Positions 42,890 to 54,654 of a stretch of 64,000 nt of DNA are shown here, piece after piece. How positions within the stretch are numbered: the stretch's first letter is position 1; every line of letters starts with the position of its first letter. The notes beneath the pieces were generated by a model. That model saw only the letters and a program-made list of their open reading frames with translations, ran no database searches and was not told where the DNA came from. Made by a program: the position numbers and the translations under genes. Origin of the DNA: Dromiciops gliroides (Eukaryota; Chordata; Mammalia; Microbiotheria; Microbiotheriidae); NCBI RefSeq assembly GCF_019393635.1, contig NC_057862.1:417243669-417307668 (forward strand), read 5' to 3'.

Positions 42890-43790
42890 AATCCATCGTT
42901 CAACCAATCAACAAGTATCATGTTGAATTAAACACCTCCTATGCGTCAGCCTCCATGCTAGGCGCTAGAGACACAAACAAAGCATCTCTGTCCTCTAGGA
43001 CGTTGTATCAGTGGAGACAACGCATGCACACATGTACAATGTAAATACATAAATACAAGATAATTTGGGGGAGGGAAAGCCCTGGGAACAGAAAGGAGCA
43101 GGACAGGTCTCTTACAGGAGGTGATCCTTGAACTGATGTTTGAAGGAAGCTGAGGATTTTAGCTTAGGACAGCTGGGTGTTATGGTAGACTTGCAGTGAG
43201 TAACATGAGCCTGAATTTTCACTCTGATACTATCTGGGTTACCCTGGCTGGCCAGGCCACTCATTTTTCTCTATGCTTTGATTTCCCCATCTGCAAAATG
43301 GAAGTGAAAATAATATTATCTAATATGTGTGTGTGTATATATATGGGCATATATGTGTGTATACATATGTATATAATCTTATGATATATCATATAGAAAT
43401 CTTATTCAAATGAGTCAAATACATACACTTCTACACACATGTATATAAACAGGGATGTATATATGTATGTTTATGTATGTGTGCAGATGTACATATGCGT
43501 GCATGCATGTATAAGTGCTTTGCAAACCTTAAGGCTCTTTGTAAATGTTACCTCTTAACATTAAGATCCAGAGGGAATAGAGGAAATAAAATGTTATATG
43601 TAAGCAACTGCACTAAGGGCAGTTTGACCAGACCTTACGTAGAGAGTATGAAGGGAGTAATGACTAATAAGATCAGAAAACTAGATTGGAAGCAGGTTAT
43701 AAAGGGTTTTAAGTGTCAAGGGCCACCTTACTGTTCCTTGGACCAAACCTCAGAAGGGGAGCGAACCCTTCCCCCAGCCCAGCCTGTGAT
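42890..43790 (+). repeat. Ancient long dispersed repeat, interrupted
   Basis: 5' signature at 42900-42990 ('caacaagtatcatgttgaattaaacacctcctatgcgtcagcctccatgctaggcg'). Then 'ggtgatccttgaactgatgtttgaaggaagctgagg' (43122-43158). A MIR with a (TG/TA)n expansion lies at 43190-43560. It resumes at 43600-43740 ('cagaccttacgtagagag ... gttataaagggttttaagtg'). Confidence 0.6.
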
Positions 43791-45004
43791 CAGGGATTAG
43801 GCCCGATTGCAAAACCATGAGTAGTCCCACAGCTTCAGCAGGCGGTGCTTCCTGGATCAGCCCCCTGAGCCTAGGGCTCAGCATGACCCAGCCTAGGATC
43901 CAGCTCATCACCCAGGGGGGCTTCCTGGTGAGGACTGGGTGCCTAGGAGAGACTGAAGGAGCTGAAGGAGTCACGATTTCTGCCTTTGTGGGGATGCAGG
44001 AAGAATTGGGGGCACCAGGTATTGTGTGTTATAAGAGGTCTGAGGGAGAGAGATTACTTTGGGTTGGAACAGGGGTCTAGGAAAACTCCCTGGAGAAGGT
44101 GGTAGGCCTTGACGGACGAGCAAAGGTCAGAGGGTATATGAGCAAAGACTTCCTAGGAGTATGCAGGGGGATTCTGGCCAGCCTAATGAAGTAATAAGGG
44201 CTGTGATGGGGCATCTTACAATTGTGCCCAACTATGGTCTCTACATGTTGGGTTTTGGGAGGAGAAGAATATCAGTGACCTTAGTGACCACCCACACAAA
44301 GGGGCTGCTCAGGGTCATCAGGCTCCACCCTAGGCATGGTCACAACTCGTTTAGCAGCATAGAACTATAGTAACCTCTAAACCCACACTGGAAATAACCC
44401 CCTCCACCTCAGGACCACAGCAAGAAATTCCTCCCTCCCTCCCCCAGGCCAAAGGAGGAATTATCCAAACTCCCACCCTCTGGGGCCATGTTGGCAGTTA
44501 CCTGCCTTCTTCCCCAGCCCCGTACAGGTTTCTGGAGAACAGCCTGACCTGGTCAGATGCTAGGTTGAATGAAGGGTCAGAGAGCTTTGAGGCCTTCCAG
44601 TGACCACATCTCTACAGTTGTTGCTGGGGACATGAAGCCTCTATTTTGGTAGAAAATAGGAAGTGGCCCCAAATGGTCCAACCGGCCATCAGCCATTCTT
44701 GCTTCCTCTTTTCTGGCTCTGCCCTTGGACAGAGCCTGGAGCAATGAACTTGAAGCCCTGAGCCCTGAGTATGGTGGGGGTGGGGGGCCAGGGGGTGGGA
44801 AGAGCTCCCGGAATGGTGGCTGAGTCACGAGCTGATGGAGTTGGCGGAGCTGACGGGAAACCTCAAGACCCTGAGCTTCCAGGAATGACTATGCCCATAG
44901 CACTGACCGTCAGCTTGACTTCTGTCCTTTTACCTTTCACCAGGGTACCTGGAGCCACTTTGGAAGGTTCCTTACTACTCCCCCCTTAACTAGAAGAGCC
45001 CCTG
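43791..45004. other. Non-genic single-copy stretch
   Basis: No repeat recognised except a possible continuation of the dispersed repeat at 44060-44200. A frame starting at 43817 (87 codons) has no known domain. G-rich run at 44772-44799. Confidence 0.4.
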
Positions 45005-45146
45005 GGGGCAGCTAAGTGGTACAGTGGATAGAGCACTGGCCCTGGATTTAGGAGGACCTGAGTTCAAATCTGGCCTCAGACACTAACACTTACTAGCTGT
45101 GTGACCCTAGGCAAGTCACTTAACCCCAATTGCCTCACAAAAAAAA
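45005..45146 (+). mobile_element. CORE-SINE
   Basis: GGATTTAGG version with 'cagacactaacactt' (one triplet lost) and a short A tail. TSD weak. Confidence 0.94.
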
Positions 45147-45999
45147 GAAGGTCCTCCCTGCCTTGAGCTAAATAGAAGTGATCTACTCTAACTCTTTCAC
45201 ATATTAATTCACACTGGAGATCTTAATGTCTCTTGTATTTGAATTTAGCCAAGGGGTTCCACAAGCCCCCAATGCCTTCCAAAATAAATCTCAAAACAAA
45301 TCTCTATAGGTAGGATTAAGGGAAGGGGGAGGGATTCTCAGTAAGTAGCTGAGTTGTGATTCAAACCCAGGTCCTGTGACTCCAGATTCTATTTTTCATT
45401 TGCCTGCACTGCTCTCTCCTCTTACTGAACCATACAACTTGGCGTTCTGTTGGGGGAAGTGGGTGGGGTGGTGGTACAGGCTGGGGAGTGAGGGGAGTGA
45501 GGGGAGTGAGGGGATTGAGGTGAGGGTGGGGAATAGGGCTGCCTACCACACTAGACTGAGTGCTTTCTGAGGACAGGGATTGTAATCAACTTCTTGGCAT
45601 CAGGAATAGGCATGGGAGCACACAGCTGGGCCCAGAAAGGCCATTGAATATTTGTGCAAGAGCTTACATTTCCTGTAACATTCCAGCAGAGGGAGCAAGA
45701 ACACCTATAAATGGGATTCCCATTATATAGATGAAGAAACTGAGGTTGAAAAAAGTGATTCCCTCCCCCCCCCCAAGGTCACACAGAGAGTTAGAGGCAA
45801 GGTCAGTACTAAAGTTCAAGTCTCCCAACTCGCAGGCCAGGGATCATTGAACATTGACTGATTGTGCAGTTCCAGGAAGTTTGTGGTGCTGCCTTGGTCC
45901 TTACAACCCCACATTTTCTCTTCCCTATGAGGTTTCCATTTCTAACACCAAACTCTCCAGAAGCTTCTTTCATGGGTACCCAAGAGAAGAATCTGATAA
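45147..45999. other. Non-genic stretch with G-rich tandem units
   Basis: 45481-45533 is (GTGAGGGGA)n-like, G-quadruplex-prone. 45710-45845 is antisense MIR (atagatgaagaaactgaggttg). No gene. Confidence 0.55.
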
Positions 46000-46240
46000 A
46001 CTAATGCACGCTGAAATGGTAATGGCCCAGGAAGATCTGAGTTCAAATCTTACCTTAGACCTATCCCATCTTAGTAGCTATGTGATCCTGGGTAATGTCT
46101 CTGGGCCTCAGTTTTCTCATCTATTGAAGTATGGATAATAATAGAACTTATAGGTTGTTGTGAGGATCAAATGAGATAATATATGTAAAGTGTGTTGTAC
46201 ACTTTGAAGCTCTGTATAATTGTGTTGTTGTTATTATTGA
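46000..46240 (+). mobile_element. MIR
   Basis: 'ctgaaatggtaatggcccaggaagatctgagttc ... gtagctatgtgatcctggg ... gttgttgtgaggatcaaatgagat ... gtaaagtgtgttgtacac'. Confidence 0.75.
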
Positions 46241-46974
46241 TAATGATGATAGTTGATAAGAGCTCCTGTCTGCTTTCTAGGGGAATCTGCATTTTTACAG
46301 AGTATTCTGCTTGGTTTCCCAGGAGGATCTGAGGCATTAGTACTCATGGGGTGGGGAGGGGAGTTAGCAGGGAGCCACCTCCTCTGGATCTGTCTGCCTA
46401 CTTTCTCCCAAGAGGAGGGGGCCTCTATTCCAGGATCATAGGGACTGTGATGAGTCTCTACCTCCCTGTTGGAGTCCTGGGGGGAGGTTTGTGGCCTTGG
46501 TGCCTTCGGAGAGAAGAGCCCTGACTCTCCATGACTTACCTCAGAACTTGCTCATCCCAGCAGGGCCTCGGGGATGGGGGCAGAAGAGCAAATATCAGAC
46601 GAAATGTGTGTGTACACGCATTTATAGCACATGGCATTGCACAAGTATCATCAGCTAGGGCCCCAGACTGGCCCCAGACTCAACTTGGTCTGAGCCTTGT
46701 TACCAGGCATAAATACAAACAGATTTACTCACCAGACACCGAGGCCAGGGTTTGCAAAACTCTATCGGGCTCTTTGCCAGCTGGGGATATCACCTCACCC
46801 CCACCCCCAACATCTATGGCAAAGCAGGATCCTTATCTGCCAGCTTGCTAGAGGATGCACTCTGGTGCCTTCCCTCTTTCCCTCCTCTCCCCCATGCCCC
46901 TGACTCCTTAATGTTCCACCAGCAGGCTGGAGGGCTGTGGCCCTCACTCCAAGCAACCCATGCCCTAAGAGTAT
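46241..46974. other. Single-copy stretch, one complex AT/GC-mixed block
   Basis: 46585-46760 has no repeat similarity and dense short motifs (TTGCACAAG at 46637-46645, CATAAATAC at 46707-46715). Function unknown. Confidence 0.35.
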
Positions 46975-47215
46975 CTAGGTGGTATTATGGATAGAATGCT
47001 GACCCCAGGGTTAAGAATATCTGAGTTCAAATCCAGCCTGAGACACGTACTAGCTGTGTGACCCTGGGCAAGTCACTTACCTCCCTTCTGCCTTAGTTTC
47101 TTCATCTATAATATGGAGATAACAGTAGCACTTACTTCACAAGGTTGTTATCAGGATCAAATGAAATACAATTTGTAAATCACTCTGCACCTAGCAGGTG
47201 CTTAATGAATGCCTG
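46975..47215 (+). mobile_element. MIR, near full length
   Basis: 'taggtggtattatggatagaatgctgacc ... tactagctgtgtgaccctgggc ... agcacttacttcacaaggttgttatcagg ... caggtgcttaatgaatgcc'. Confidence 0.8.
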
Positions 47216-47274
47216 TTTTTCCCCCCTTTCTCCTGGGGTAGCCAGCTCTCAAATATCTCTGCACGAATCACAGC

Positions 47275-47440
47275 ACCATAGATTCAGAGTTGGATGGGAC
47301 CTTGGAGCCAACTAGTCTAGCCTCCTCATTTTGTAGATGAGGAGACTGAGGCTTGGAGTAAAGGGATTTGATCAAGATCACACTGATAGAAAGGGTCAGG
47401 GCTAGGACTTCTGACTACAATTTCAGAAATTTTTCCCTTG
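47275..47440 (-). mobile_element. Antisense MIR-like repeat
   Basis: 'gattcagagttggatgggaccttggagcc ... cctcattttgtagatgaggagactgaggc ... gatcaagatcacactgatag'. Confidence 0.7.
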
Positions 47441-47488
47441 CCCCACTCATTCATTTGAATTATTATTATTATTATTATTATTTTTTGG

Positions 47489-47622
47489 TGAGGTAATTGG
47501 GGTTAAGTGACTTGCCCAGAGTCACACAGCTAGTAAGTGTTAAGTGTCTGAGGCAGGATTTGAACTCAGGTCCTCCTGATTCCAGGGCCGGTGCTTCATC
47601 CACTGCGCCACCTAGCTGCCCC
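47489..47622 (-). mobile_element. CORE-SINE with (ATT)n tail
   Basis: The antisense tail has become about 8 ATT units (47461-47482). TSD cactcattcatttgaa (47444-47459, 47624-47639) is exact. Confidence 0.96.
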
Positions 47623-47639
47623 CCACTCATTCATTTGAA

Positions 47640-49123
47640 AATGTTTCCAGGGTTATAGAATTCAGTCCTTAGTCACTGTCCAACTCAGTGGCACCAACAG
47701 ATAATTTCTAATTGGTTTTGATCTGCCTCATGTGAGAGTACCTGCTGACATTGTGCTCCTCACTTAGGTCTCCACTGTAGTGAGTCCCACTCTTGGTCAC
47801 ACTGGTCTGGGCTGTTCTCTCACCGAATCCATGGTTGGCAGTGTTGGGTTTTCTTATAGTGCCCTTGTGAACTCCTGAGGACAGAATTTGAGTTGTCTCC
47901 TCACTCTCCATGCTTTCTACCGTGTATGGTAGCATCTGTGAATGGTAGGTGTTTAATAAATGCTTGCTGAATTGGATTTGCTTGTATTGGGTTTGGATAG
48001 CTCTACTGCCTGACTTGAGTCCCAGGACTAAGGCCAAGGGAAAAGCTTATACTCACTCCCCTCCACCCACCCCAGTATCACACCTCCACTGCCCTGAGCT
48101 GCCCCCATTCAGGCCCATGGTTGACAGGCTTTCTAGGAGAGCAGCTATTGCCTCCCTAGACCCAAATGTGGGCTCAGCCTTTCTCAGGGCTGGAGGTGCT
48201 GATCCGAGGGAGTACTGCATGTTTTCACTATAGATAGAGAATGGTTTATTTGAAGTCCTGGCACCCTGGAGAGCTTCCTGCCCAGGCAAGAACTCCCCTA
48301 GATGTCAGCAGCATTTCCACATCTTACCTCACGGGGGTTGAGGCTTCTCCTACAGCAAGTGCTAGGTACCAGAGGCTAGGAAGACCTTTTCCCATGGCCT
48401 CTCCACTGCTTCTGTCACTCAGACCAGGCCAGGCCATCTGGGGTGAGGCTAAAGTGTTTCTGGGCTCCCTCCTTGGAGCTATCCATCCTGGCCACTGGCA
48501 GGGGAAAGATACTATATTACAGTATTACTGCCTATCCAGAAAGGGGAATTCCATCCTTGGGGAAGGAGGGGAGGCCCAGCAGTGAGAGATGGACACACAG
48601 AGATTTGCCTGCTGGCTCAGGGCTTGAAAACATGGGCTGTGGCCTCAGAGGGGCCAGAGAAGGTCTCTCTGCTTCCATACACACACACAGAGCCTGGAAT
48701 TCCACCATTCGATCAGCATTCCTTTGGAAATAAACATTACCTTCCCTCTGACTGGGGGTGGGGTGGGAGGAGGCAGAGAGAGAAGCAAGCAGGAGACTGG
48801 AGAGGAGTAGGGTCCACGATTTGGTCTCCAATCCCCCCACATTAATACGTTTGTTAGAGGCTTCCCCCAGCCCACCCCAGATAGGAGGGAGGGACCCAGG
48901 AAGGATGGTTTGTGAGGCCAGAATGTAATATTCCCATCTTGGAACAGGATTAGAAGTTTGGATTTTGTTATCTGATCCAGGGTGTGACCTCCCCTTTCTG
49001 CACCTCCATATTCCCAGTTGTCATATGGGAAGAGTCCTCTACACTTCCAAGGGATAGACTGAGGATGAAAAAAAGGACATCTAATCTGTATGGTAGAAAC
49101 CATTATACAGGTTTTATTTTATA
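47640..49123. other. Non-genic single-copy stretch
   Basis: 47940-47985 resembles an L2/MIR terminal ('gtaggtgtttaataaatgcttgctga'). Frames up to 152 codons (48645-49103, minus) carry no recognisable domain. No exon supported. Confidence 0.45.
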
Positions 49124-49440
49124 ATTCAAGAAGCATTTATTTGGTGCTTACTACTGTCAGGCACGGGGCTAAACACTGGGGATAAAAACACCAAAACAGT
49201 CCCTGCCTTCAAGGAACTTACCATCCAACGAGGGAGACAACCTGGAAACCACTTTGGACAAACAAACTAGATAGAGATTAAACGGGTCTGTGACCTTGGG
49301 CAAGTCACTTAACCCCCATTGCCCCACACAAAACAAAACAAAACAAAAACTAATACAGAGACTAAACAGATCATCTTAGAGGGAAGGTACTTAGATAAAT
49401 CCTGGGGCTACAAGGAAACTGGTTGTGTGGGCGTGGGTGC
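49124..49440 (+). repeat. Ancient long dispersed repeat with a truncated SINE inside
   Basis: 5' signature 'agaagcatttatttggtgcttactac ... gcacggggctaaacactggggataa ... gtccctgccttcaaggaac', continuing after the SINE at 49370 ('agatcatcttagagggaagg'). Confidence 0.65.
49286..49356 (+). mobile_element. Severely 5'-truncated CORE-SINE
   Basis: Only the last 45 bp of the core (TGTGACCTTGGGCAAGTCAC ... cattgcccca) and a (CAAAA)n tail were inserted. TSD agagattaaacgg / agagactaaacag (49273 and 49357). Confidence 0.88.
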
Positions 49441-50440
49441 CAGTGACCACAATTTCACTTTCCTAACTCTCTCTAATTGAAGGAAAAGCCTGCTGCAATG
49501 CAGACTGTGAGTTGTGAGCCCTGGGTTTGGGTTCCAGCTCTGCCACTAACTAGCTGTGTGACCCAGGACAGTTGACTTGACCGTTCCAATCCAATCCCAC
49601 AACTAAACTTAGTAGGTATAAGTCACTCTACTAGGCCCTAGAGATAGAAAGACAAAATGAAAAATCATCCCTGCCCTCAACGAGTTTACATGCTTTGGGC
49701 CACAGTTTCCTCTATTTTCCAGTGAGGGATTTGGACAAGAAGAGTTCTAACTTCCCTCCCAGCTCTAACAACTTATGAATCTGTGATCTAGACTCTAGTC
49801 TTGGCTTTGACACGAACTTGCTATGTAAAATTTGGCAAGTAACTTTCCCTCTCTGGGCCCCAGTTCCTCTCTCTGAAGAGTTAAGGGGGTTGGACCAGAG
49901 GAGTGAAGGTCCTTTCTAGCTTCAAAAATAGCACTGAATGATTCTATGAGACTAAGACACAGCGGATTGTTGTTGTGCAGGAGAAACAGTCATGGATTCG
50001 GAGTGATAGAAATTGAGTTAGAATCTCAACCTTGTTCTCTACTAGCGTGTGACTCTGGTCAAGGTCCGTGGAGTTCAGTTTCCTCATCTTCAAAGAAGAG
50101 AAGATTGGAGTAGATGACCTCTGAGGCCTTTTTCAGTTCTAGATTTTTGACCCTATTGTCTTATGTCCTGGGTTCCAGTCCCAGTGCTTTCGTTATATGA
50201 TCTCTGGGAAATTCTTTCTCTGGGCCTTGGTTTCCTTTGTAAAATGGGGATGATGATGGTGGTGGGTGGTATATACACTACTTATCTATCTTCCAGAGTT
50301 AGGAGGGAAGCACTTTGAAATTCATGCCTAGAGGGGTCTCAGGGAGAGATAAAGCCATTCCACACCTTCACAGCTAGAAGGGTATAGGAAAAGGGGTTTG
50401 AAGGGCACTTGAAAAAGCTGTAGAAATGTGAGCTGTTATT
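49441..50440 (+). mobile_element. Cluster of sense MIR copies
   Basis: At least four: 49500-49590, 49780-49950, 49975-50150 and 50155-50430, each with the 'gtgtgac...gg(gc)aagt' core and 'tgtaaaatgggg' or 'tctagcttca' parts. 49600-49690 is the ancient dispersed repeat. Confidence 0.65.
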
Positions 50441-51029
50441 GTCATTGTTACCTATGGCCAGTTAGAGGCCTGCTCAGAAGAGGGAGTAGATACCTCAGGA
50501 ACCCTAGAAAAATGGAGCAGAATCTTGAGCTAAGAAGTAGGGTGGGTAGGCAAGAAAGCAGGCATTGAACCCCAGAACTTTTCAGCTGAGGTGAAAGGGA
50601 GAGAACTCGTTTTGTCTGTGGTTGGCTCCCTGGGCATATGCTTGATAAGAACTGGATAGGGGAGGAACACTGAAAGTATGGACCAGTAAGGAAGGTCATT
50701 GGACTCTTCAGGCTCCAGTGAAAATGTGAGAAGGCCCCATTTCTTACCACGAACCTTCAGAGTAGGGCTTGTAAGTGCTTGGGGGATTTGGTTTAGACCA
50801 CCTGGTCTAAATGATCAATGCTGCTGCTAGAGGACAGAGGAAACTGAAGCCTGGAGCCAGGCTTGGGGCTCAGGTTTCATCCCAGGGTCATACTGCCTTG
50901 AGCCCAGCCTCGGGTTACTGGGACACGATAGGCCTGATGATACCATGGCTCAGGCCAGGAACCTTTAGGCCCACAGCTGTTCCTGCCACACATGGTGACT
51001 GACAAGCTAAGGACAGATCTGGCACTTGT
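50441..51029. other. Non-genic single-copy stretch
   Basis: No repeat or gene recognised. Confidence 0.4.
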
Positions 51030-51427
51030 GCCATGCTCTGCCCTCTCCAAAGTGCTTTGGCATCTATTATCAAGGTCTCACCGTGTCATGCCCCTTGAGG
51101 GTTCCAGTGGCTCCTAATTACCTCCAGAGTCAAACAGAGAGTCCTCTGGATACTCTTCATAACCTGGCCCCTTTGGATCTTCCAGTCTTCTCACACTATT
51201 GTCCATGAACTCTAATATCCATCATCACTGGCCTATTTCCTTATAACTTTTTAGTAAGATAGACAGTGAAAGTGTCACAATTCCCATTTTACAGTTGAAG
51301 AAATTGAAGCCCAGAGAGATGATGACTTATCCAAGGTCATATAACTAGTGGGTGTCAGAGTCAGAACTCAGATTAATTTCTCTTGATTCCAAGTCCAGTG
51401 CATCTTCTACTATATTATATTAACTTG
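51030..51427. mobile_element. L2 3' fragment followed by antisense MIR
   Basis: 51030-51235 is L2 (gttccagtggctcctaattacctccagagtcaaac ... ataacctggccccttt). 51275-51420 is antisense MIR (cccattttacagttgaagaaattgaagcc). Confidence 0.7.
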
Positions 51428-51582
51428 GGGGCAGCTAGGTGGTGCAGTGAATAAAGCACCGGCCCTGAATTCAGGAGGACCTGAGTTCAAATCCAACCTC
51501 AGACACCTGACACTTACTAGCTGTGTGACCCTGGGCAAGACACTTAATTCTCATTGCCCTGCAAGAAAGAGAGAGAGAGAGA
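51428..51582 (+). mobile_element. CORE-SINE with (GA)n tail
   Basis: GAATTCAGG version. The tail is GCAAGAAAGAGAGAG rather than A-only. TSD not evident. Confidence 0.94.
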
Positions 51583-51859
51583 AGGTATAGATATATTCTA
51601 TTACCTTTCAGTTTTTGTACTTGAATAAGAGTATCTGTCCCATGTTGACCTGTCTTATCTGTTTCATAATATAAAGCCTTGGAGGTTGGGGACCCATTGG
51701 GTTTATCTGTCTTTTTCCTTATCCCTTCACCATCGTAGAATTGAGAATGCTGACCCTCTCTCCTCCTGACCAGCTGTATACAGGCTGACTGGGTGTGGAA
51801 AGCTTGTATCTGGGACATTGTGGTGTAGGGGTGCACTGGAGTCAGCCTGAATCATGGAA
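51583..51859. other. Non-genic single-copy stretch
   Basis: Nothing recognised. Confidence 0.4.
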
Positions 51860-52085
51860 AACTAATTGTTACATTTTCAGTGTGAGGATTTACATCTTGG
51901 AAATCAAGAGTTGCTACAAATCAGAGCTTGGCTTATTGTTTTGTTGATTGTCTAGACTTAAGAAAATGATGAAGAAAATGTTAATAATAATATATTAAAC
52001 TTGTGTGTGTCATGCATACATTTTTTGAGAGCTGATTGTTAAATATTTACCAGCATACTCCTGAAGGGAAAAGAGCGTTGGACTT
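51860..52085 (+). repeat. Unclassified dispersed repeat, copy 2
   Basis: Matches 12970-13335 in block order: ggatttacatc, gctacaaatcagag, ttgattgtctagacttaagaaaatg, 'attaaacttgtgtgtgtcatgc', 'ttgttaaatatttaccagcatac'. It is uninterrupted here, giving a cleaner copy. Confidence 0.6.
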
Positions 52086-52341
52086 AGAATTGGGAGAAAT
52101 ACGGAATTACAGAAATTCAAAGTTGTATGGGACCTTTGGAACCATCTAGTCCAACTGGTATCTGAAAAAAACAACAAACCCCACACTAAACCATATTCAC
52201 CAAGGAAGAGGTCATTCAACCTTTGCATGAAGACTTCCAGTAAGAGGGAAGCTACCACCTCTCCAGGAAGTCTATTTCTTTCTTTCTTTCTTCCTTTCTT
52301 TCTTCCTTCCTTCCTTCCTTCCTTCCTTTCTTTTTTTTAAG

Positions 52342-52649
52342 TGAGGCAATTGGGGTTAAGTGACTTGCCCAGGGTCACACAGCTAGTAAGTGTTAAGTGT
52401 CTGAGGCCAGATTCTTTTTTTGTTTGTTTGTTTGTTTGGTGAGGCAATTGGGGTTAAGTGACTTGCCTAGGGTCACACGGCTAGTAATTGTTAAGTGTCT
52501 GAGGCCGGATTTGAACTCAGGTCCTCCTGAATCCAGGGCCGGTGCTCTATCCACTGCACCACCTAGCTGCCCCCCTGAGGCCAGATTTGAACTCAGGTAC
52601 TCCTGACTCCAGGGCCGGTGCTCTATCCACTGCGCCACCTAGCTGCCCC
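52342..52649 (-). mobile_element. CORE-SINE interrupted by another SINE
   Basis: Antisense. Halves 52342-52413 and 52575-52649 join at the repeated 13-mer ctgaggccagatt, the TSD of the inner SINE. Flanked on both sides by TTTC/TTCC repeats. Confidence 0.95.
52440..52574 (-). mobile_element. Innermost CORE-SINE of the nest
   Basis: Full-length antisense copy with a (TTTG)n tail (52414-52438). TSD ctgaggccagatt lies inside the host SINE (52401-52413, 52575-52587). It is the youngest of the three. Confidence 0.96.
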
Positions 52650-52694
52650 TCTTTCTTTCTTTCTTCCTTCCTTCCTTCCTTCCTTCCTTCCTTC

Positions 52695-52727
<33 letters not shown>

Positions 52728-52754
52728 TTTCTTGCTTTCTTTCTTCCTTTCTTT
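52650..52754. repeat. (TTTC)n/(TTCC)n microsatellite
   Basis: About 100 bp. It matches the shorter tract 52273-52333 on the other side of the nested SINE, so both parts derive from one expanded SINE tail. Confidence 0.95.
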
Positions 52755-52886
52755 TTGCGGGACAATGAGGGTTAAGTGACTTTGCCCAGGGTCACACAGC
52801 TAGTGTCAAGTGTCTGAGGTTGGATTTGAACTCAGGTCCTCCTGAATCCAGGGCTGGTGTTTTATCCACCGTACCACCTAGCTGTC
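52755..52886 (-). mobile_element. Founding CORE-SINE of the nest
   Basis: Antisense GGATTCAGG subtype. Its 5' end abuts TSD ccaggaagtctatttc at 52887-52902. The partner TSD is 600 bp away at 52263-52278. Confidence 0.95.
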
Positions 52887-52985
52887 CCAGGAAGTCTATT
52901 TCACTTAGCTTTCATTACTAGGAACTTTCCCCACTAGCATTAAGGCTAAATTTGAGTTCTTTCTTGTAACATCTACTCCTTCCTC

Positions 52986-53209
52986 TTTTTGAAATTTTTT
53001 TATTCCATTTAAAATTTATGGAATAAAGCAAGTACTTCTATAACATAGTATAACTAAAAATGATTGCACATGAAACTGCAAATCTATTATGTACAACCGG
53101 CTATTTCTTTGAAAAATATAATATATTTATCACAAACATTTTTTCTCTTTCTCTCCTCCCGAGATGGCTACCACTAGACACAAATATGTACATATTTGTA
53201 AGATCATTC

Positions 53210-53260
<51 letters not shown>

Positions 53261-53275
53261 CTATATAAATTCTTT
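52986..53275 (-). repeat. Dispersed AT-rich repeat of unknown class with (CA)n
   Basis: 'catgaaactgcaaatctattatgtacaac ... agatggctaccactagacacaaatatg' is a pattern I associate with a common marsupial repeat, orientation uncertain. (CA)n spans 53212-53259. It interrupts the L3/CR1 element. Confidence 0.45.
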
Positions 53276-54186
53276 CTTTGGTTGTAGATATCATCTTCTA
53301 TTCCTCTTAGTTCTACATCCTGGGGTCAAACAGAGAGTCTTCCACAAACTTGAAGGCAGCTGTGAAGTTCCTCCAAATCTATTTTCACAAGTTCCTTTGG
53401 CCAATCCTCATAGAGCATGAACTTTGATCATTCTGCTTGCCCCGCTCTCAGTGTTCTTCAGTGTATAAATATCTTTAGTCATTGAGAAAAATGGCCTCTT
53501 CTCAACTCTTGTCCTTGACCTGATTTCAGCATTTGATGCTGTTGACCACTTTCTCCTCCTGGACACATGTTCTTGTTGGGTTTCTATGACTCTGCCCTCT
53601 CTTGGTTTCCTTCCTACCTGTCTGACCACTCATCATCTCCTTTGTGGGTTCCTCATCCATATCAAGTCCTTGACCTTTGCATCTTCTGGAGGCTCTGCCC
53701 CAGGTCAGTTTCTATTATGTCTCTACACTCATCACCTTCTATGGGTTAAGTTATCACCTCTATGCAGATGATTCCCAAATCAACAGATTCAGCTCTCTGG
53801 ACCTCCAATCATGCATCTCTAACTGCCTAGTGGATATTTCAAACTGGGTGTCCCAAAGTCAACATGTTCAAGTTAGAACTCATTATCTTTCCCCAATAAT
53901 GTACCCCTATTACTCTTGGGGGTACCAGCATCCTTCCAGTCTGGGTTTCCAGATTTGGAATAATCTTTGACACTTTACTTTCCCTCATCCTTTATATCCA
54001 ACCAGTTGCCAAATCTTATTGTTTTTACCTCCACAACATCAGCCTTATTTGTTCTCTTTTCTTTATTCATGTCATCACCCTTGTTCAGATCCTTATGACC
54101 TCTCACCTGAATTAGTGCAATATCCTCCTAATTGGGTTTCCCTCCTCTCCAATCCATTTTACATACAGCTTCTAAAGTGATTTTCT

Positions 54187-54342
54187 AGGGGCTGCTAGGT
54201 GGCGCAGTGGATAGAGCACCGGCCTTGGAGTCAGGAGTATCTGAGTTCAAATCCGGCCTCAGACACTTAACAATTACTAGTTGTGTGACCCTGGGCAAGT
54301 CACTTAACCCCAATTGCCTCACTAAAAAAAAAAATTAAAAAT
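54187..54342 (+). mobile_element. CORE-SINE inside L2
   Basis: GGAGTCAGG subtype. TSD aaagtgattttct exact (54174-54186, 54343-54355). Confidence 0.96.
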
Positions 54343-54394
54343 AAAGTGATTTTCTTCAAGTGCATGTCTGACCATGTCACATTCTTACTCTTCC

Positions 54395-54590
54395 TATTCA
54401 AATCTGGCCTCAAACACTTAGCTGTGTAAGACTGGGCAAGCCACTTAACCTTTGTTTGCCTCAATTTCCTCAACTGTAAAATAGGTTTAATAATAGAATC
54501 CATCTCACAGGGCTGTTGTGAGAATAAAATAAAATAATATTTGTAAAAGTGCTTGGCACATAGTAAGCACTATAATAAATCCATATTCCC
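54395..54590 (+). mobile_element. MIR inside L2
   Basis: 'aaatctggcctcaaacacttagctgtgtaagactggg ... gggctgttgtgagaat ... aaaagtgcttggcacatagtaag'. Confidence 0.8.
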
Positions 54591-54654
54591 TTCCCCTTCC
54601 CCTTGTCGGATCAAATACAATCTCTTCTGTTTGGCTTTTAAAATCTTTCATAAA

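Larger units (their letters stand above)
52095..53440 (+). mobile_element. L3/CR1 LINE 3' region, split by a SINE nest and another repeat
   Basis: Pieces 52095-52278 (tgtatgggacctttggaaccatctagtccaac ... gaagacttccagtaagaggg), 52903-52985 and 53290-53440 (cttgaaggcagctgtgaagttcc ... ccaatcctcatagagcatgaac) are collinear parts of one element. Confidence 0.75.
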
